Shown here: piece by piece, positions 7,928 through 16,079 of the stretch | Position numbering within the stretch: position 1 is the first letter of the stretch | How the letters are laid out: every line of letters begins with the position of its first letter | NCBI GenBank assembly: GCA_902493795.1 | Contig: CABUQZ010000019.1 | Coordinates: 1-33,811, forward strand | From: an uncultured Clostridium sp. | GTDB lineage: Bacteria > Bacillota_I > Bacilli_A > RF39 > UBA660 | Direction: 5' to 3' | Length of the DNA: 33,811 nucleotides | The notes under the pieces: generated by a model | What the model was told of the DNA's origin: nothing | The model's database searches: none | The model's input: the letters and a program-made list of their open reading frames with translations, nothing else | Program-made: the position numbers and the translations under genes

Positions 7928-9535
7928 TTATTCAATTTTTTCAATTTCATTTACTTCATTACCTGTATTTATATGTACTGTTATTTCACTTCCAGGCTTT
8001 AAGAATGGTAGTGAATACTCATCAACTTTTATAGATACACGATACTTTTTGTTGTTAGTTGCTTCAATGTAATAGTAAGTATTTTGATCTATATACACTG
8101 GAGTTATGGTTTTAATAGTGATTTTTTCCTTTTCAGTCTTACCCTCATTACCAACTTTATTATTTTTCAAATAATTTTCTTTGGCTTTTATTATTCCTTC
8201 TGCTGCATCAGTTACAGTTACTTTTTGATAGTTTTGAACATCGACAAAGGCATACATTTTAATAAGTCCTGCATTATCTTTTAGCGATATTAGATATGTC
8301 GCTTTTCCATTTAAGTTAATTAATAATGGGAATGTTGGAGTATAGTTCATCTGTTGTACTTGCCCTTTTGCACTTGCCATTGCACTATATTCTTCTGCTC
8401 CTGGTATTAAATAGTAATTTGTTTGTTTTGTTCTTAAGTTAGTTAAAATGAATCCTAAATTTGACTCATCACTTGCTACTGAAGTAATTCCAGTATATAA
8501 GTAAACGTCATCATCTTGAATAATATAGTTATATCCAGTAGTTGTTTCTACAACGTTTTTTTGTCCAAAAATACTATTTAAGAATCCATTATTATAATGA
8601 CCCCAATCATTTACTTGCTCTAGTATAAGTTCTGGACTATAAACATGATCTACCCAAGCAGGTATTTCATCAATATCATATTTCTTTGAATCTCCAGTTA
8701 TTGGATCTAATATTACAACTCCAGATACTTCTTCTTTTAGTTCTACTCCAGAGTAACTTAGCGTAGGTACTATCCAATATGGATTTCCATCATTATCAAG
8801 TTCGAATGTTTCTTTTCCAAATATTTCAGTTGGATAAGTAAATCTTAATTTACGTGATAATTTCTCGTTAAACATAGCAGATGGCATGTATTTCATACCT
8901 TTCTCTAGTCTTACAAGTTCAGCTTTTCCTGTTACAGAATCTACTACAATATATCCAGTTATTCCGTCCCCTCTATTTGTGAAATACTTGATTATTCCAG
9001 CATACTCTAAAGGTGTTACTCTTACTATTTTATCGTTATAGTTTATTTGTGTATAAAGGTTTGATACAGTAAACTGAGATACCAAATCAGTCATTTCTCC
9101 CATTACTCTATCTCCTGTTTTCTCAGTTGATGCTTTATCAAGTAGTGGTACTTTGTTGAAATCAACTTCCTTTATATCCTCTTCAAACTTTTTACCTTCT
9201 GTAATTGTTATTCTTTTGGCATAACTTCCTGAAAAGAATAGTGGCGATAATATGAAGTTTACTACAAGAATAACTGCAATTATCAATGGTACTACTGCAA
9301 ACATCATCTTAAATGTTTTGGATAACTTTATTGTAGTTAAATGTCCTCCTTTTAATGTTGCATATCCAACAAAAGAAAATAGGTTTAATACTAAATAAAA
9401 TAGATAAATAAATATAAAGAATACCCAAAAATCTAATGAATGAATATTAAGTGGTGGTAAAAATAAGTAAAAATATAAAAATGCTACCACTAGTGTTAAT
9501 AATATGTTAATTATGTGTCTTTTATTAAATTTCAT
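7928..9535 (-). CDS. Conserved membrane protein with large extracytoplasmic domain
   Basis: The protein has 535 aa. It has three N-terminal membrane helices (about 8-27, 35-58 and 82-104). A long beta-rich outer part contains repeated units of the kind V-V-D-x-V-T-G-K and V-I-L-D-P-I-T-G-D, reminiscent of PepSY-like strands. I remember similar proteins as conserved hypotheticals in many Bacillota, sometimes labelled CvpA-like, but cannot confirm this here. No catalytic motif is visible. It is the last gene of the operon, 12 nt after the TPM-domain gene, with ribosome site AAAGGAG. A role in envelope upkeep is inference from its neighbours only. Confidence 0.8.
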   Translation of the reverse strand: MKFNKRHIINILLTLVVAFLYFYLFLPPLNIHSLDFWVFFIFIYLFYLVLNLFSFVGYATLKGGHLTTIKLSKTFKMMFAVVPLIIAVILVVNFILSPLFFSGSYAKRITITEGKKFEEDIKEVDFNKVPLLDKASTEKTGDRVMGEMTDLVSQFTVSNLYTQINYNDKIVRVTPLEYAGIIKYFTNRGDGITGYIVVDSVTGKAELVRLEKGMKYMPSAMFNEKLSRKLRFTYPTEIFGKETFELDNDGNPYWIVPTLSYSGVELKEEVSGVVILDPITGDSKKYDIDEIPAWVDHVYSPELILEQVNDWGHYNNGFLNSIFGQKNVVETTTGYNYIIQDDDVYLYTGITSVASDESNLGFILTNLRTKQTNYYLIPGAEEYSAMASAKGQVQQMNYTPTFPLLINLNGKATYLISLKDNAGLIKMYAFVDVQNYQKVTVTDAAEGIIKAKENYLKNNKVGNEGKTEKEKITIKTITPVYIDQNTYYYIEATNNKKYRVSIKVDEYSLPFLKPGSEITVHINTGNEVNEIEKIE

Positions 9536-9547
9536 TAATTCTCCTTT

Positions 9548-10414
9548 CTAAAAATGTCTTCCTCCGCCACCTCCGTGGCTTCTTCCACTGCTTCCATGGC
9601 TTATAGAACTTCCTCCGCCTCCTGAGGAACCACTACTTGAGCTATGGCTTCTTCTAACCCTAGATGTAAATGTTGTTAAGAACATATCTTTGCTATTAGT
9701 GATTTTTTTATTAGTTAGATATATTCCTGCGTTTGTAGCTTTTCTAATTCCCTTATATTTTCCTAATGTTACTACTAAAATAATTAAGGTAGCTACACCT
9801 GATATTGCTAATGACAAAATCCAGTTAACACTTCTTTTTGTACATCTATAATATTCTCCATCGTCATCTATACAATAATTCTTATTGGAATCAGGTATTC
9901 CTTTTTCTGCAAAGCTATTTGCAGATCTTAAATACGAGTTTAAGGCACTATAGTATTTTCCTGAAGAAAGATAAGAAGTTGCAAGATTATGCATAGTTTC
10001 AATTCTATCATCATCATATACTAATTGAGCATTTCCTGTTGTGCTTATATATGGGTATCTATTATTCATATCTATTATGACAATAATACCATCCATAGTT
10101 TTTCCTACACCAAAATTATTGTAGTCATAGAAATCTTCAGAATACCTTTTTGTAGCATTATCTGAACTTCCATAAGGATTTTCATTAATTGTTAGCAAAA
10201 CTATATCCATTTTGTTATTTTTAATAAATTCTTGACTCTTTTCGTATAGTTCTTGTTCTTCTTGATCACTCAATAAGTTTGCAAAGTCGTATACTTTTTC
10301 TCTTTTATCAACTTTATAAACTTTTATTGTGTCTGAAATATATTCTTCTGCATTAGCGATAACTGGAAAGAATATTAATAAAAAAATAAATAATAATATA
10401 AATTTCTTTTTCAT
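9548..10414 (-). CDS. TPM-domain (YgcG-like) membrane protein with Gly/Ser/His-rich tail
   Basis: The protein has 288 aa. A signal peptide (about 1-22, ending VIANA) is followed by a TPM domain (about 35-180) with the YDFANLLSDQEEQ start, the GVGKTMDGIIVIIDM centre and the YPYISTTGNA segment. A membrane helix (about 200-222) follows. The tail is rich in Gly, Ser and His and ends GGGGGRHF, a hallmark of the YgcG group. TPM proteins have been linked to photosystem repair in plants and to membrane processes in bacteria; the bacterial activity is unclear. The ATG at 10414 follows AGGAG and lies 8 nt after the zinc-ribbon gene's stop; the longer frame would overlap that gene by 70 nt. It ends in TAG. 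Confidence 0.88.
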   Translation of the reverse strand: MKKKFILLFIFLLIFFPVIANAEEYISDTIKVYKVDKREKVYDFANLLSDQEEQELYEKSQEFIKNNKMDIVLLTINENPYGSSDNATKRYSEDFYDYNNFGVGKTMDGIIVIIDMNNRYPYISTTGNAQLVYDDDRIETMHNLATSYLSSGKYYSALNSYLRSANSFAEKGIPDSNKNYCIDDDGEYYRCTKRSVNWILSLAISGVATLIILVVTLGKYKGIRKATNAGIYLTNKKITNSKDMFLTTFTSRVRRSHSSSSGSSGGGGSSISHGSSGRSHGGGGGRHF

Positions 10415-10422
10415 AAACACTC

Positions 10423-11493
10423 CTAAATAAAATACGAAATAAATGCTACTATAATAAATATAACAATAAATAGTATTATAGCATATAGGCAAGCTTTTCC
10501 TTTAGAATAAGGTATATCACCAATCATTTTACCAGTTTGACCATTCATTGCAAAAGTATACAATTTATCTTTGTATTTTATATTTACCATCCATACTGGA
10601 AGAAGTGCATACTCCATTTCTTCTTTTTCTGGTATAAAATCTTTTGTTTCAGGAATAAGGCTTTGATATAGTGGTGTTGCATCTTTCTCAAGTTCAGATA
10701 TTGCAGTGTTTTTAGCTCTTTCAAGGGTTATTTTTTTGGCTTCGTTTTGCTCAACATCATATTTTTCTGCTAAAAATCCAGATAAATATGAATAGTTAAA
10801 ATCTATTAACTCATCATAATTAAATGGTTCAATTGAGTTCATTATAGCATCATTAAACCTTACAGATCCATCGACAGGGATTAAAGAAAATTCACATATT
10901 CCATCTCTTACAACATCATAAGTATCTGTTTTAGTATAGATATAATCATAGGTTGACCATGTAGTTACTTTTTTTCCTTTTCCTTTAAAATGTCCATTAC
11001 CATTACAAGAATATAGCCAGAAGGGAATGTAAATTCCTGTTAATTCTTGAATATTTTTAGGATTAGAAAACTCTTTAGGCATCAAAAATTTACCTTTTCC
11101 AACTTTTTTGAAAGCATCAATTGCATCTTGCTTTACTTTAGTAAATGGAATTATTTTAGTAGGTTCAAACTTATTTGATAGACGTCCTTTTAGTATAGCT
11201 GTGTTTTTACAATATACGCAAAAAGTAGCTGCTGTGTTTTTATCTGCAACAATCTTTGCTCCACAGTCTTCACATATGTATTCATCCATTTCTATGTTTT
11301 CTTTATTAGTATTATCTTCATTTTTTAGTTCTTTTGATTTTTCAACACTTGTTTTTTCAAAATTTTCTTCGTTTGCTTTTAGTTCTTCTAAAGTAAACTT
11401 ACTTCCACAATAATCACACACCCAGTTTTTTCCTTTAGGGTTATAATTTAGGCTAGCGTCACAATTTGGGCACTTATGATCTACTGATTTCAT
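10423..11493 (-). CDS. Double zinc-ribbon, C-terminally membrane-anchored protein
   Basis: The protein has 356 aa. Zinc ribbon 1 is at the N-terminus (CPNC ... CDYC), followed by a Lys/Glu-rich linker. Zinc ribbon 2 (about 73-98) is CEDC ... CVYC. A domain of about 200 residues containing IYIPFWLYSCNGNG and PVWMVNIKYKDKLYTFAMNG(Q)TGK segments leads to one C-terminal membrane helix (about 333-355). Proteins of this build are common in Bacillota next to TPM-domain genes and are often misnamed as helicases or primosomal proteins. No helicase motif is present here. The ribosome site AAGGAAG precedes the ATG at 11493. The gene is spaced 14 nt from the Tam41-like gene and 8 nt from the TPM gene. 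Confidence 0.85.
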   Translation of the reverse strand: MKSVDHKCPNCDASLNYNPKGKNWVCDYCGSKFTLEELKANEENFEKTSVEKSKELKNEDNTNKENIEMDEYICEDCGAKIVADKNTAATFCVYCKNTAILKGRLSNKFEPTKIIPFTKVKQDAIDAFKKVGKGKFLMPKEFSNPKNIQELTGIYIPFWLYSCNGNGHFKGKGKKVTTWSTYDYIYTKTDTYDVVRDGICEFSLIPVDGSVRFNDAIMNSIEPFNYDELIDFNYSYLSGFLAEKYDVEQNEAKKITLERAKNTAISELEKDATPLYQSLIPETKDFIPEKEEMEYALLPVWMVNIKYKDKLYTFAMNGQTGKMIGDIPYSKGKACLYAIILFIVIFIIVAFISYFI

Positions 11494-11507
11494 GTTATTT
11501 CACTTCC

Positions 11508-12440
11508 TTATTTTTTTCTTCCCTTTTTTAGCTTTGCAACAGCATATGTAATGGAGTTTTTTGGGCCAGTTGTAAGGATTCCTTTTTTTGTTTGACCAGA
11601 ACTAGAACTTTTTATTATTTCTTCTAAATAACCGCATATTACTTCTCTTATTTTTTCTATGTTCTCTTCCTCTTTTGATTCCTCAGCTACTTTTCTAATT
11701 CTTTCTAGAAGGTCTTCCGGAAGATACTTAATCATTTTATATACTTCTTTATAATCTATTGTAATATTTTCTTTGTTATCAGAAGTAAATAATGTTGTTT
11801 TATCTTTATATTCTTTATTAAAATGTTCCTTGCTTCCACTTGCTAATTTTTTAATTTTGTTTGGATCTTCTGCTTTAAAGTTTTTTCTACTATCACCCAT
11901 ATAAGATAAAGAACATATTTTTTCATATAAATCAATTAATGTAGGATTTTCTTTATCAAGTAGAAGAAGTGCTACTGTTAAGGCGTTTTTCTTGTTTAGC
12001 TCGTTTGCTTTTTCTATTTCTTTATCTTCTACTGCTGTAAACATTTCTTTTTGAAATCTTCCTGCTATATAGAATGTTTTCCAATTTAGTAAATCATCTA
12101 AAACATCTTGTTTTTCAATAACACCCATTTTATAAGTGTCTATTCCATAATTAATATCTGTTGTATAACAAATTCCTGCTGCTTTTTTTAGTCTATCTCT
12201 TGAAGCGCAGTTAAAGTAAATTTTAGGGACAAATTTGTACATAAATTTGTTCTTTTTTAAGTTCTCTTCATAAAACTTTTTTATATCATCAACTACTACT
12301 ATTAAGTCTACTTGCTTTTTTTCATTTTCTTTATAACCACTTTGGTAAGCAATACTTGATCCATATGCTTTTACCGATTCTGTTTTTGGTAGTATTTCAA
12401 TAAATTTTAATATTCTTTCTCTTATGTTTTGTGTTTCCAT
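11508..12440 (-). CDS. Tam41-like CDP-diacylglycerol synthase homologue
   Basis: The protein has 310 aa and is soluble. It shows the full set of features I know from Tam41/Mmp37, the mitochondrial phosphatidate cytidylyltransferase. These are Y26-G-S-S with QSGY shortly after, VDLIVVVDD (44-52, nucleotidyltransferase acidic residues), FYEENLKKN (56-64), IYFN (74-77), KMGVI (104-108), DLLNWKTFYIAGRFQK (116-131), and MGDSRKN (181-187) with EDPNKIKKL after it. Tam41 makes CDP-diacylglycerol from phosphatidic acid and CTP; most bacteria use the unrelated membrane enzyme CdsA for this. Acting at the inner membrane face to feed phosphatidylglycerol synthesis is inference. The ATG at 12440 follows AAAGGAG; an upstream in-frame start would overlap the lipoprotein gene. 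Confidence 0.82.
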   Translation of the reverse strand: METQNIRERILKFIEILPKTESVKAYGSSIAYQSGYKENEKKQVDLIVVVDDIKKFYEENLKKNKFMYKFVPKIYFNCASRDRLKKAAGICYTTDINYGIDTYKMGVIEKQDVLDDLLNWKTFYIAGRFQKEMFTAVEDKEIEKANELNKKNALTVALLLLDKENPTLIDLYEKICSLSYMGDSRKNFKAEDPNKIKKLASGSKEHFNKEYKDKTTLFTSDNKENITIDYKEVYKMIKYLPEDLLERIRKVAEESKEEENIEKIREVICGYLEEIIKSSSSGQTKKGILTTGPKNSITYAVAKLKKGRKK

Positions 12441-12450
12441 ATTGTCTCCT

Positions 12451-13089
12451 TTAGCCTTCATTTGCATATGCAAAACTAGAAATTAACCATTTGTCATCTT
12501 GATTAACTAATTTAATATTTTTAGTAATTACATAGTATGTAACATCATCATCAATAAGTCCATATTTTGTAAATTGAACAACTGCAGTTATTGAGTCTTT
12601 TTTTACTTCTATCTTACTTACTTCAATTTTACTATTAATAAATTTGTTATCTTCTGGTATATCTTTTAATATGTAAACTTTATCTTCTTCTTTTTTTATA
12701 AAATCTTTTTTATTAAATTTAGTACTTTCTAATTCTTTTATTCCATCTTCTGTATATAATGCTTTTACAACTTCATCATAGTTAGATACTTCAGCATAAG
12801 GATTTTCTTCTTGTTTTTCTTTAGGTTCTTCTTCATTTTCTTCTTTAGGTTGTTCTTCAACTATAGTAAATCCTTCTTTTTTTTCATAAAGGTTTACTGC
12901 TTTTCCTACTAAATCATTAATTAAACTATTTGCTTCATCATTTGAAAGAACAGCATTAGGATCAATATAAATTGGTTGCTCTTTATTTTTACCTTGCATA
13001 GTTGTTAAGATACAACCTGATAATAAAAATATAAATCCTACAACAATTAATAATGTATTTTTACTAATAGTTTTAGTTTTCTTCTTCAT
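12451..13089 (-). CDS. Putative lipoprotein of unknown function
   Basis: The protein has 212 aa. A lysine-rich start, a hydrophobic stretch and a lipobox L-L-S-G-C (cysteine near residue 26) mark a lipoprotein. A Glu-rich low-complexity spacer (about 80-95) is followed by a C-terminal domain with alternating strands that ends LVNQDDKWLISSFAY. The last part recalls NTF2-like or DUF4878-like lipoproteins, but this is not certain. It heads the operon that contains the Tam41-like gene (10-nt gap). The ribosome site is GAGGTG before the ATG at 13089. A TATAAT about 25 nt upstream of the start could be the operon's -10, without a clear -35. Confidence 0.8.
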   Translation of the reverse strand: MKKKTKTISKNTLLIVVGFIFLLSGCILTTMQGKNKEQPIYIDPNAVLSNDEANSLINDLVGKAVNLYEKKEGFTIVEEQPKEENEEEPKEKQEENPYAEVSNYDEVVKALYTEDGIKELESTKFNKKDFIKKEEDKVYILKDIPEDNKFINSKIEVSKIEVKKDSITAVVQFTKYGLIDDDVTYYVITKNIKLVNQDDKWLISSFAYANEG

Positions 13090-13141
13090 AAGACACCTCT
13101 ATAGTAATTATATTATAAATAATATATTATTTAAAGTTTTT

Positions 13142-14512
13142 TTAGGTTAAATCTAATATTTTTATTTTATATTTATAATACTTAAGTAATTCTTTAACAA
13201 AAATTGATTCTTGATTTTTTTTTGTAAAAATAAACACTTTGTTTTTGGTTCTTGTAAGTGCTACATAAAATAGTCTTCGTTCTTCTTCTAGGTTATTTGA
13301 TTTATCTAAGTAATTTAAAATATTGTCTTCTTTTAATTTATTTGGAAAACCCAAAATATCATCAATAACATTTAAAATAATGACATTTTCACTTTCTAGA
13401 CCTTTCGATTTATGAACAGTTAAGCACTTTAATGTATCGTCTGATATATATTCTTCAATATCTTTATTATTTCTTCCTAGAATTAGGATATCATTTGAAC
13501 CTTGAGAAATTATATCGATAGCTTTTCTTTCATCGTTTATATACACGATTACAATACATTTTTCTATATATTTATTGGATAGTATTTTTTTATTTATTTG
13601 ATTTTTATTTCTCATAACAAATCTTTTAGAAATATTTACAATATCACTTGGATTTCTATAAGTGTTTTTTAACTTTATAATCTTTGATTTAGGAAAGTAT
13701 TTTTTAAATTTTGTAAATAGATCTAATTTGCATCCATTAAAAGAGTAAATTGACTGATAATCATCACCTACTGCCATTATTGAGATATTAAATTTATCAT
13801 AAAGCTTTTTTATCATTAAGTATTTGCTATAAGAAGTGTCTTGATATTCATCAACAATAATGTAGGAATATCTAAAGTATCTTAGTTTATCTATTTTATC
13901 AATTGAAAGATTAATCATATCATTAAAATCTATTTTATTTTCGCTAGTAAGTTCTTCTTCGTATATATTATAGACCTTATAGACGAATGTTAAAATAATT
14001 TTATCATCTATTGGAATTTTTTTATCTTTTAAAAGTTTTTCTAGGAAAAGAGTGTTTAAATTTAAGCACTTAAACTTACTAATAAACCTTACTATCACAT
14101 TTTTTAAATTATCAATATTATCAATGAAAGATAATAATTTAGATGAGTTATCTTGATATACAAGTGATTCAAAATATTCATTTGTGACATACTCTAAATA
14201 GTTACTACTAGTAATACTATATTTTTTTCCTAGTATATCAAGTGCTAGTTTATGGAACGTTTTTACTTCAACATTCAAATTATTTTTTAAAAGTGATTCT
14301 TTTAGAGAATTTACAGTTTCATTGGTAAACGAAATACACAATATTTTCTTTTCATCTAAACCATTTTCTGTTAAATATTTTATTTTAGCGCATATTGTAA
14401 AAGTTTTACCACTACCTGCTCCTGCTACTACTAGGTAACTTCTTTTTTTACATTTTATAGCTTTTATTTGATATTTATCTAAACTTATATTATTAAAACA
14501 ATATTTGTTCAT
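13142..14512 (-). CDS. Compact UvrD/PcrA-like SF1A helicase
   Basis: The protein has 456 aa, well short of the usual 650-750 for UvrD or PcrA. All SF1A motifs are present: Walker A AGAGSGKT (30-37), Ia SFTNETVNSL, II VDEYQDTS (220-227), III GDDYQSIYSFNG (249-260), IV TYRN, V TVHKSKGLE (365-373), VI LFYVALTRTKN (414-424). The shortening is in the 1B and 2B insert subdomains, which are reduced, and in the missing C-terminal tail. An ATP-driven 3'-5' DNA translocase role is likely from the family. The ATG at 14512 has no close Shine-Dalgarno; AGGA lies about 35 nt upstream, in an AT-rich palindromic leader. Confidence 0.88.
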   Translation of the reverse strand: MNKYCFNNISLDKYQIKAIKCKKRSYLVVAGAGSGKTFTICAKIKYLTENGLDEKKILCISFTNETVNSLKESLLKNNLNVEVKTFHKLALDILGKKYSITSSNYLEYVTNEYFESLVYQDNSSKLLSFIDNIDNLKNVIVRFISKFKCLNLNTLFLEKLLKDKKIPIDDKIILTFVYKVYNIYEEELTSENKIDFNDMINLSIDKIDKLRYFRYSYIIVDEYQDTSYSKYLMIKKLYDKFNISIMAVGDDYQSIYSFNGCKLDLFTKFKKYFPKSKIIKLKNTYRNPSDIVNISKRFVMRNKNQINKKILSNKYIEKCIVIVYINDERKAIDIISQGSNDILILGRNNKDIEEYISDDTLKCLTVHKSKGLESENVIILNVIDDILGFPNKLKEDNILNYLDKSNNLEEERRLFYVALTRTKNKVFIFTKKNQESIFVKELLKYYKYKIKILDLT

Positions 14513-14546
14513 AATAATATTATTATTTATGTTGAATTTTTTTCCT

Positions 14547-14571
14547 AAAAAAAAAACTTCGAAAGTCTTTT
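14547..14571 (-). terminator. Probable terminator after the 454-aa gene
   Basis: On the minus strand AAAAG-ACTT, loop TCG, then AAGT and a T10 run follow directly on the stop codon at 14570. The stem is short with one bulge, so strength is uncertain. Confidence 0.5.
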
Positions 14572-15934
14572 ATTTTGCTATTTTAACTGTATTTTCTTCT
14601 TCTATTCTATTTTTTAAACCTTCATTATATCCAACTTCATAAGCATTTTCTAAGAATGGATCATTAAAATGAATATTTTCATTCAAGTGTAATGAAAGAG
14701 GTTGTCCTGTTTCAGGATATCCAGTTATATCTATTCCCTCTGAAAACTCTAACATTCTAAAGAATGTGTACATTAATCTATCTGTCATATGATGTTGAAA
14801 GTCATGAAGCTCTTCTTCACTTTTTGTTCCTTCTAAAACATATCGTCTGTATCTTAAAGGCATAAATTCTGGTACTTCAACATCTTTTATTCCGCAACCA
14901 TTTAAAAGCCCAATTGTAAGTATTAAAGAGTATAAATGACTTGGATTAAACATTCTAAAGTTTTTACTTTTTGGAGTGTTTTCTTTAATTTTAGCTTGTA
15001 TTTCCTTATTAGCTTCAGGGTCCATCATTTTGCCTTGAGGTGATTGGATTGCAAAAATATTGGCAACTTTTTTTAATCCATCATCTTCTATTCCTAGTCT
15101 TACATTTGGAAGTTCTACTCTATTTCTTTCAAGCATAAAACTTAAATAAAATGGTGTTTCATAGGCAAGTTCTGCCTTTTTATTCATAAGAAATAGATTA
15201 TCGTAGAATACCTTTCCTATTTTCTTAGGTAACCCTTTATAGTAATCTAGTGGATTATCTTCAAAAAAGCTTTGATATTTGCTAAAGAAATACTCCAAGT
15301 CACAAGTATCCATAGCATTGGCATTTATTAGAGTCCATCTTAGAATTTCTCCAATTGCATCTTTTTTATCAAACATAACATCAAGTGGCTTTCTAAAGAA
15401 TGAATCACTTTTACTAACTGTCTCAATATAGTTTTTTAATATTTTCTCTAAATTATCTATATCGTTAATGTACAATGATGGCATATCATCTTCCTTATTA
15501 GATGCAAAATCAATACGATAACTTTTACCATTATTATAAATTAATACTCTTGCTGGATCTTCTGACAAAAGTTTTCTTATTTGTTCAAATAAAATAGATG
15601 TATATTCATGACTATCTATGTTTTCATTAAATGAATTTACATAATCTTTAACAAAATCATTTAACCTAAGTAAATCAGAATCATTTTTTAAATTTACAAT
15701 AATGTTTTGAAAATATCTTATTACTTCTTTAAAATAATTAAATTCATCTTCTTCACCATCAACATATTTTTCATATTTTCTTCTTATTTGATATCCTAAA
15801 GTTGATTGGATATATGATTTTAAGTCATTTTCTAGTTCATCTTTGTCAACTCCATTAGTCTTTAATCCTTTTTCTTTTAATAAAAGATCAAGAAAAATGA
15901 TAACTAAATAGTTCTTCTTATTAGTTTCACTCAT
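14570..15934 (-). CDS. Unrecognised 454-aa cytoplasmic protein
   Basis: The protein has 454 aa, no signal peptide and no membrane helix. Its composition is that of a globular, helix-rich, acidic protein. I see no catalytic motif. Distinct segments include DPARVLIYNNGKSYRIDF (about 125-142), LPNVRLGIEDDGLKKVANIFAIQSPQGKMM (residues split across about 275-305) and an HDFQHHMTDRLMYTF helix near 378. It is transcribed away from clpB, with 145 nt between start codons. The clpB CIRCE lies about 80-105 nt upstream of this start and could influence it. The ribosome site is GGAAGTGG. I cannot assign a function. Confidence 0.75.
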   Translation of the reverse strand: MSETNKKNYLVIIFLDLLLKEKGLKTNGVDKDELENDLKSYIQSTLGYQIRRKYEKYVDGEEDEFNYFKEVIRYFQNIIVNLKNDSDLLRLNDFVKDYVNSFNENIDSHEYTSILFEQIRKLLSEDPARVLIYNNGKSYRIDFASNKEDDMPSLYINDIDNLEKILKNYIETVSKSDSFFRKPLDVMFDKKDAIGEILRWTLINANAMDTCDLEYFFSKYQSFFEDNPLDYYKGLPKKIGKVFYDNLFLMNKKAELAYETPFYLSFMLERNRVELPNVRLGIEDDGLKKVANIFAIQSPQGKMMDPEANKEIQAKIKENTPKSKNFRMFNPSHLYSLILTIGLLNGCGIKDVEVPEFMPLRYRRYVLEGTKSEEELHDFQHHMTDRLMYTFFRMLEFSEGIDITGYPETGQPLSLHLNENIHFNDPFLENAYEVGYNEGLKNRIEEENTVKIAK

Positions 15935-16013
15935 AATACCACTTCCTACCTATAGTAATAATATACCTTTTTTTATTTGGGAAATACAATATGTTTTGCG
16001 TTTTTTGTCAAAT

Positions 16014-16040
16014 TTAGCACTCTTTGTTGACAAGTGCCAA
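16014..16040 (+). promoter_or_regulatory. CIRCE operator (HrcA site) of clpB
   Basis: The left arm TTAGCACTC (16014-16022) is a perfect match to the CIRCE half-site. A 9-nt spacer and right arm AAGTGCCAA (16032-16040, consensus GAGTGCTAA, two mismatches) follow. The site overlaps the -35 of the clpB promoter, so HrcA binding would block RNA polymerase. Confidence 0.88.
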
Positions 16041-16054
16041 AATAGTGATATAAT
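16027..16054 (+). promoter_or_regulatory. Consensus promoter of clpB
   Basis: TTGACA (16027-16032), a 16-nt spacer and TATAAT (16049-16054) are both perfect hexamers. The -35 lies inside the CIRCE repeat. The start of transcription would be near 16061, giving a leader of about 20 nt with TTAGGAGGG as ribosome site. Confidence 0.9.
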
Positions 16055-16079
16055 GTTACTAGTTAGGAGGGATTATATT

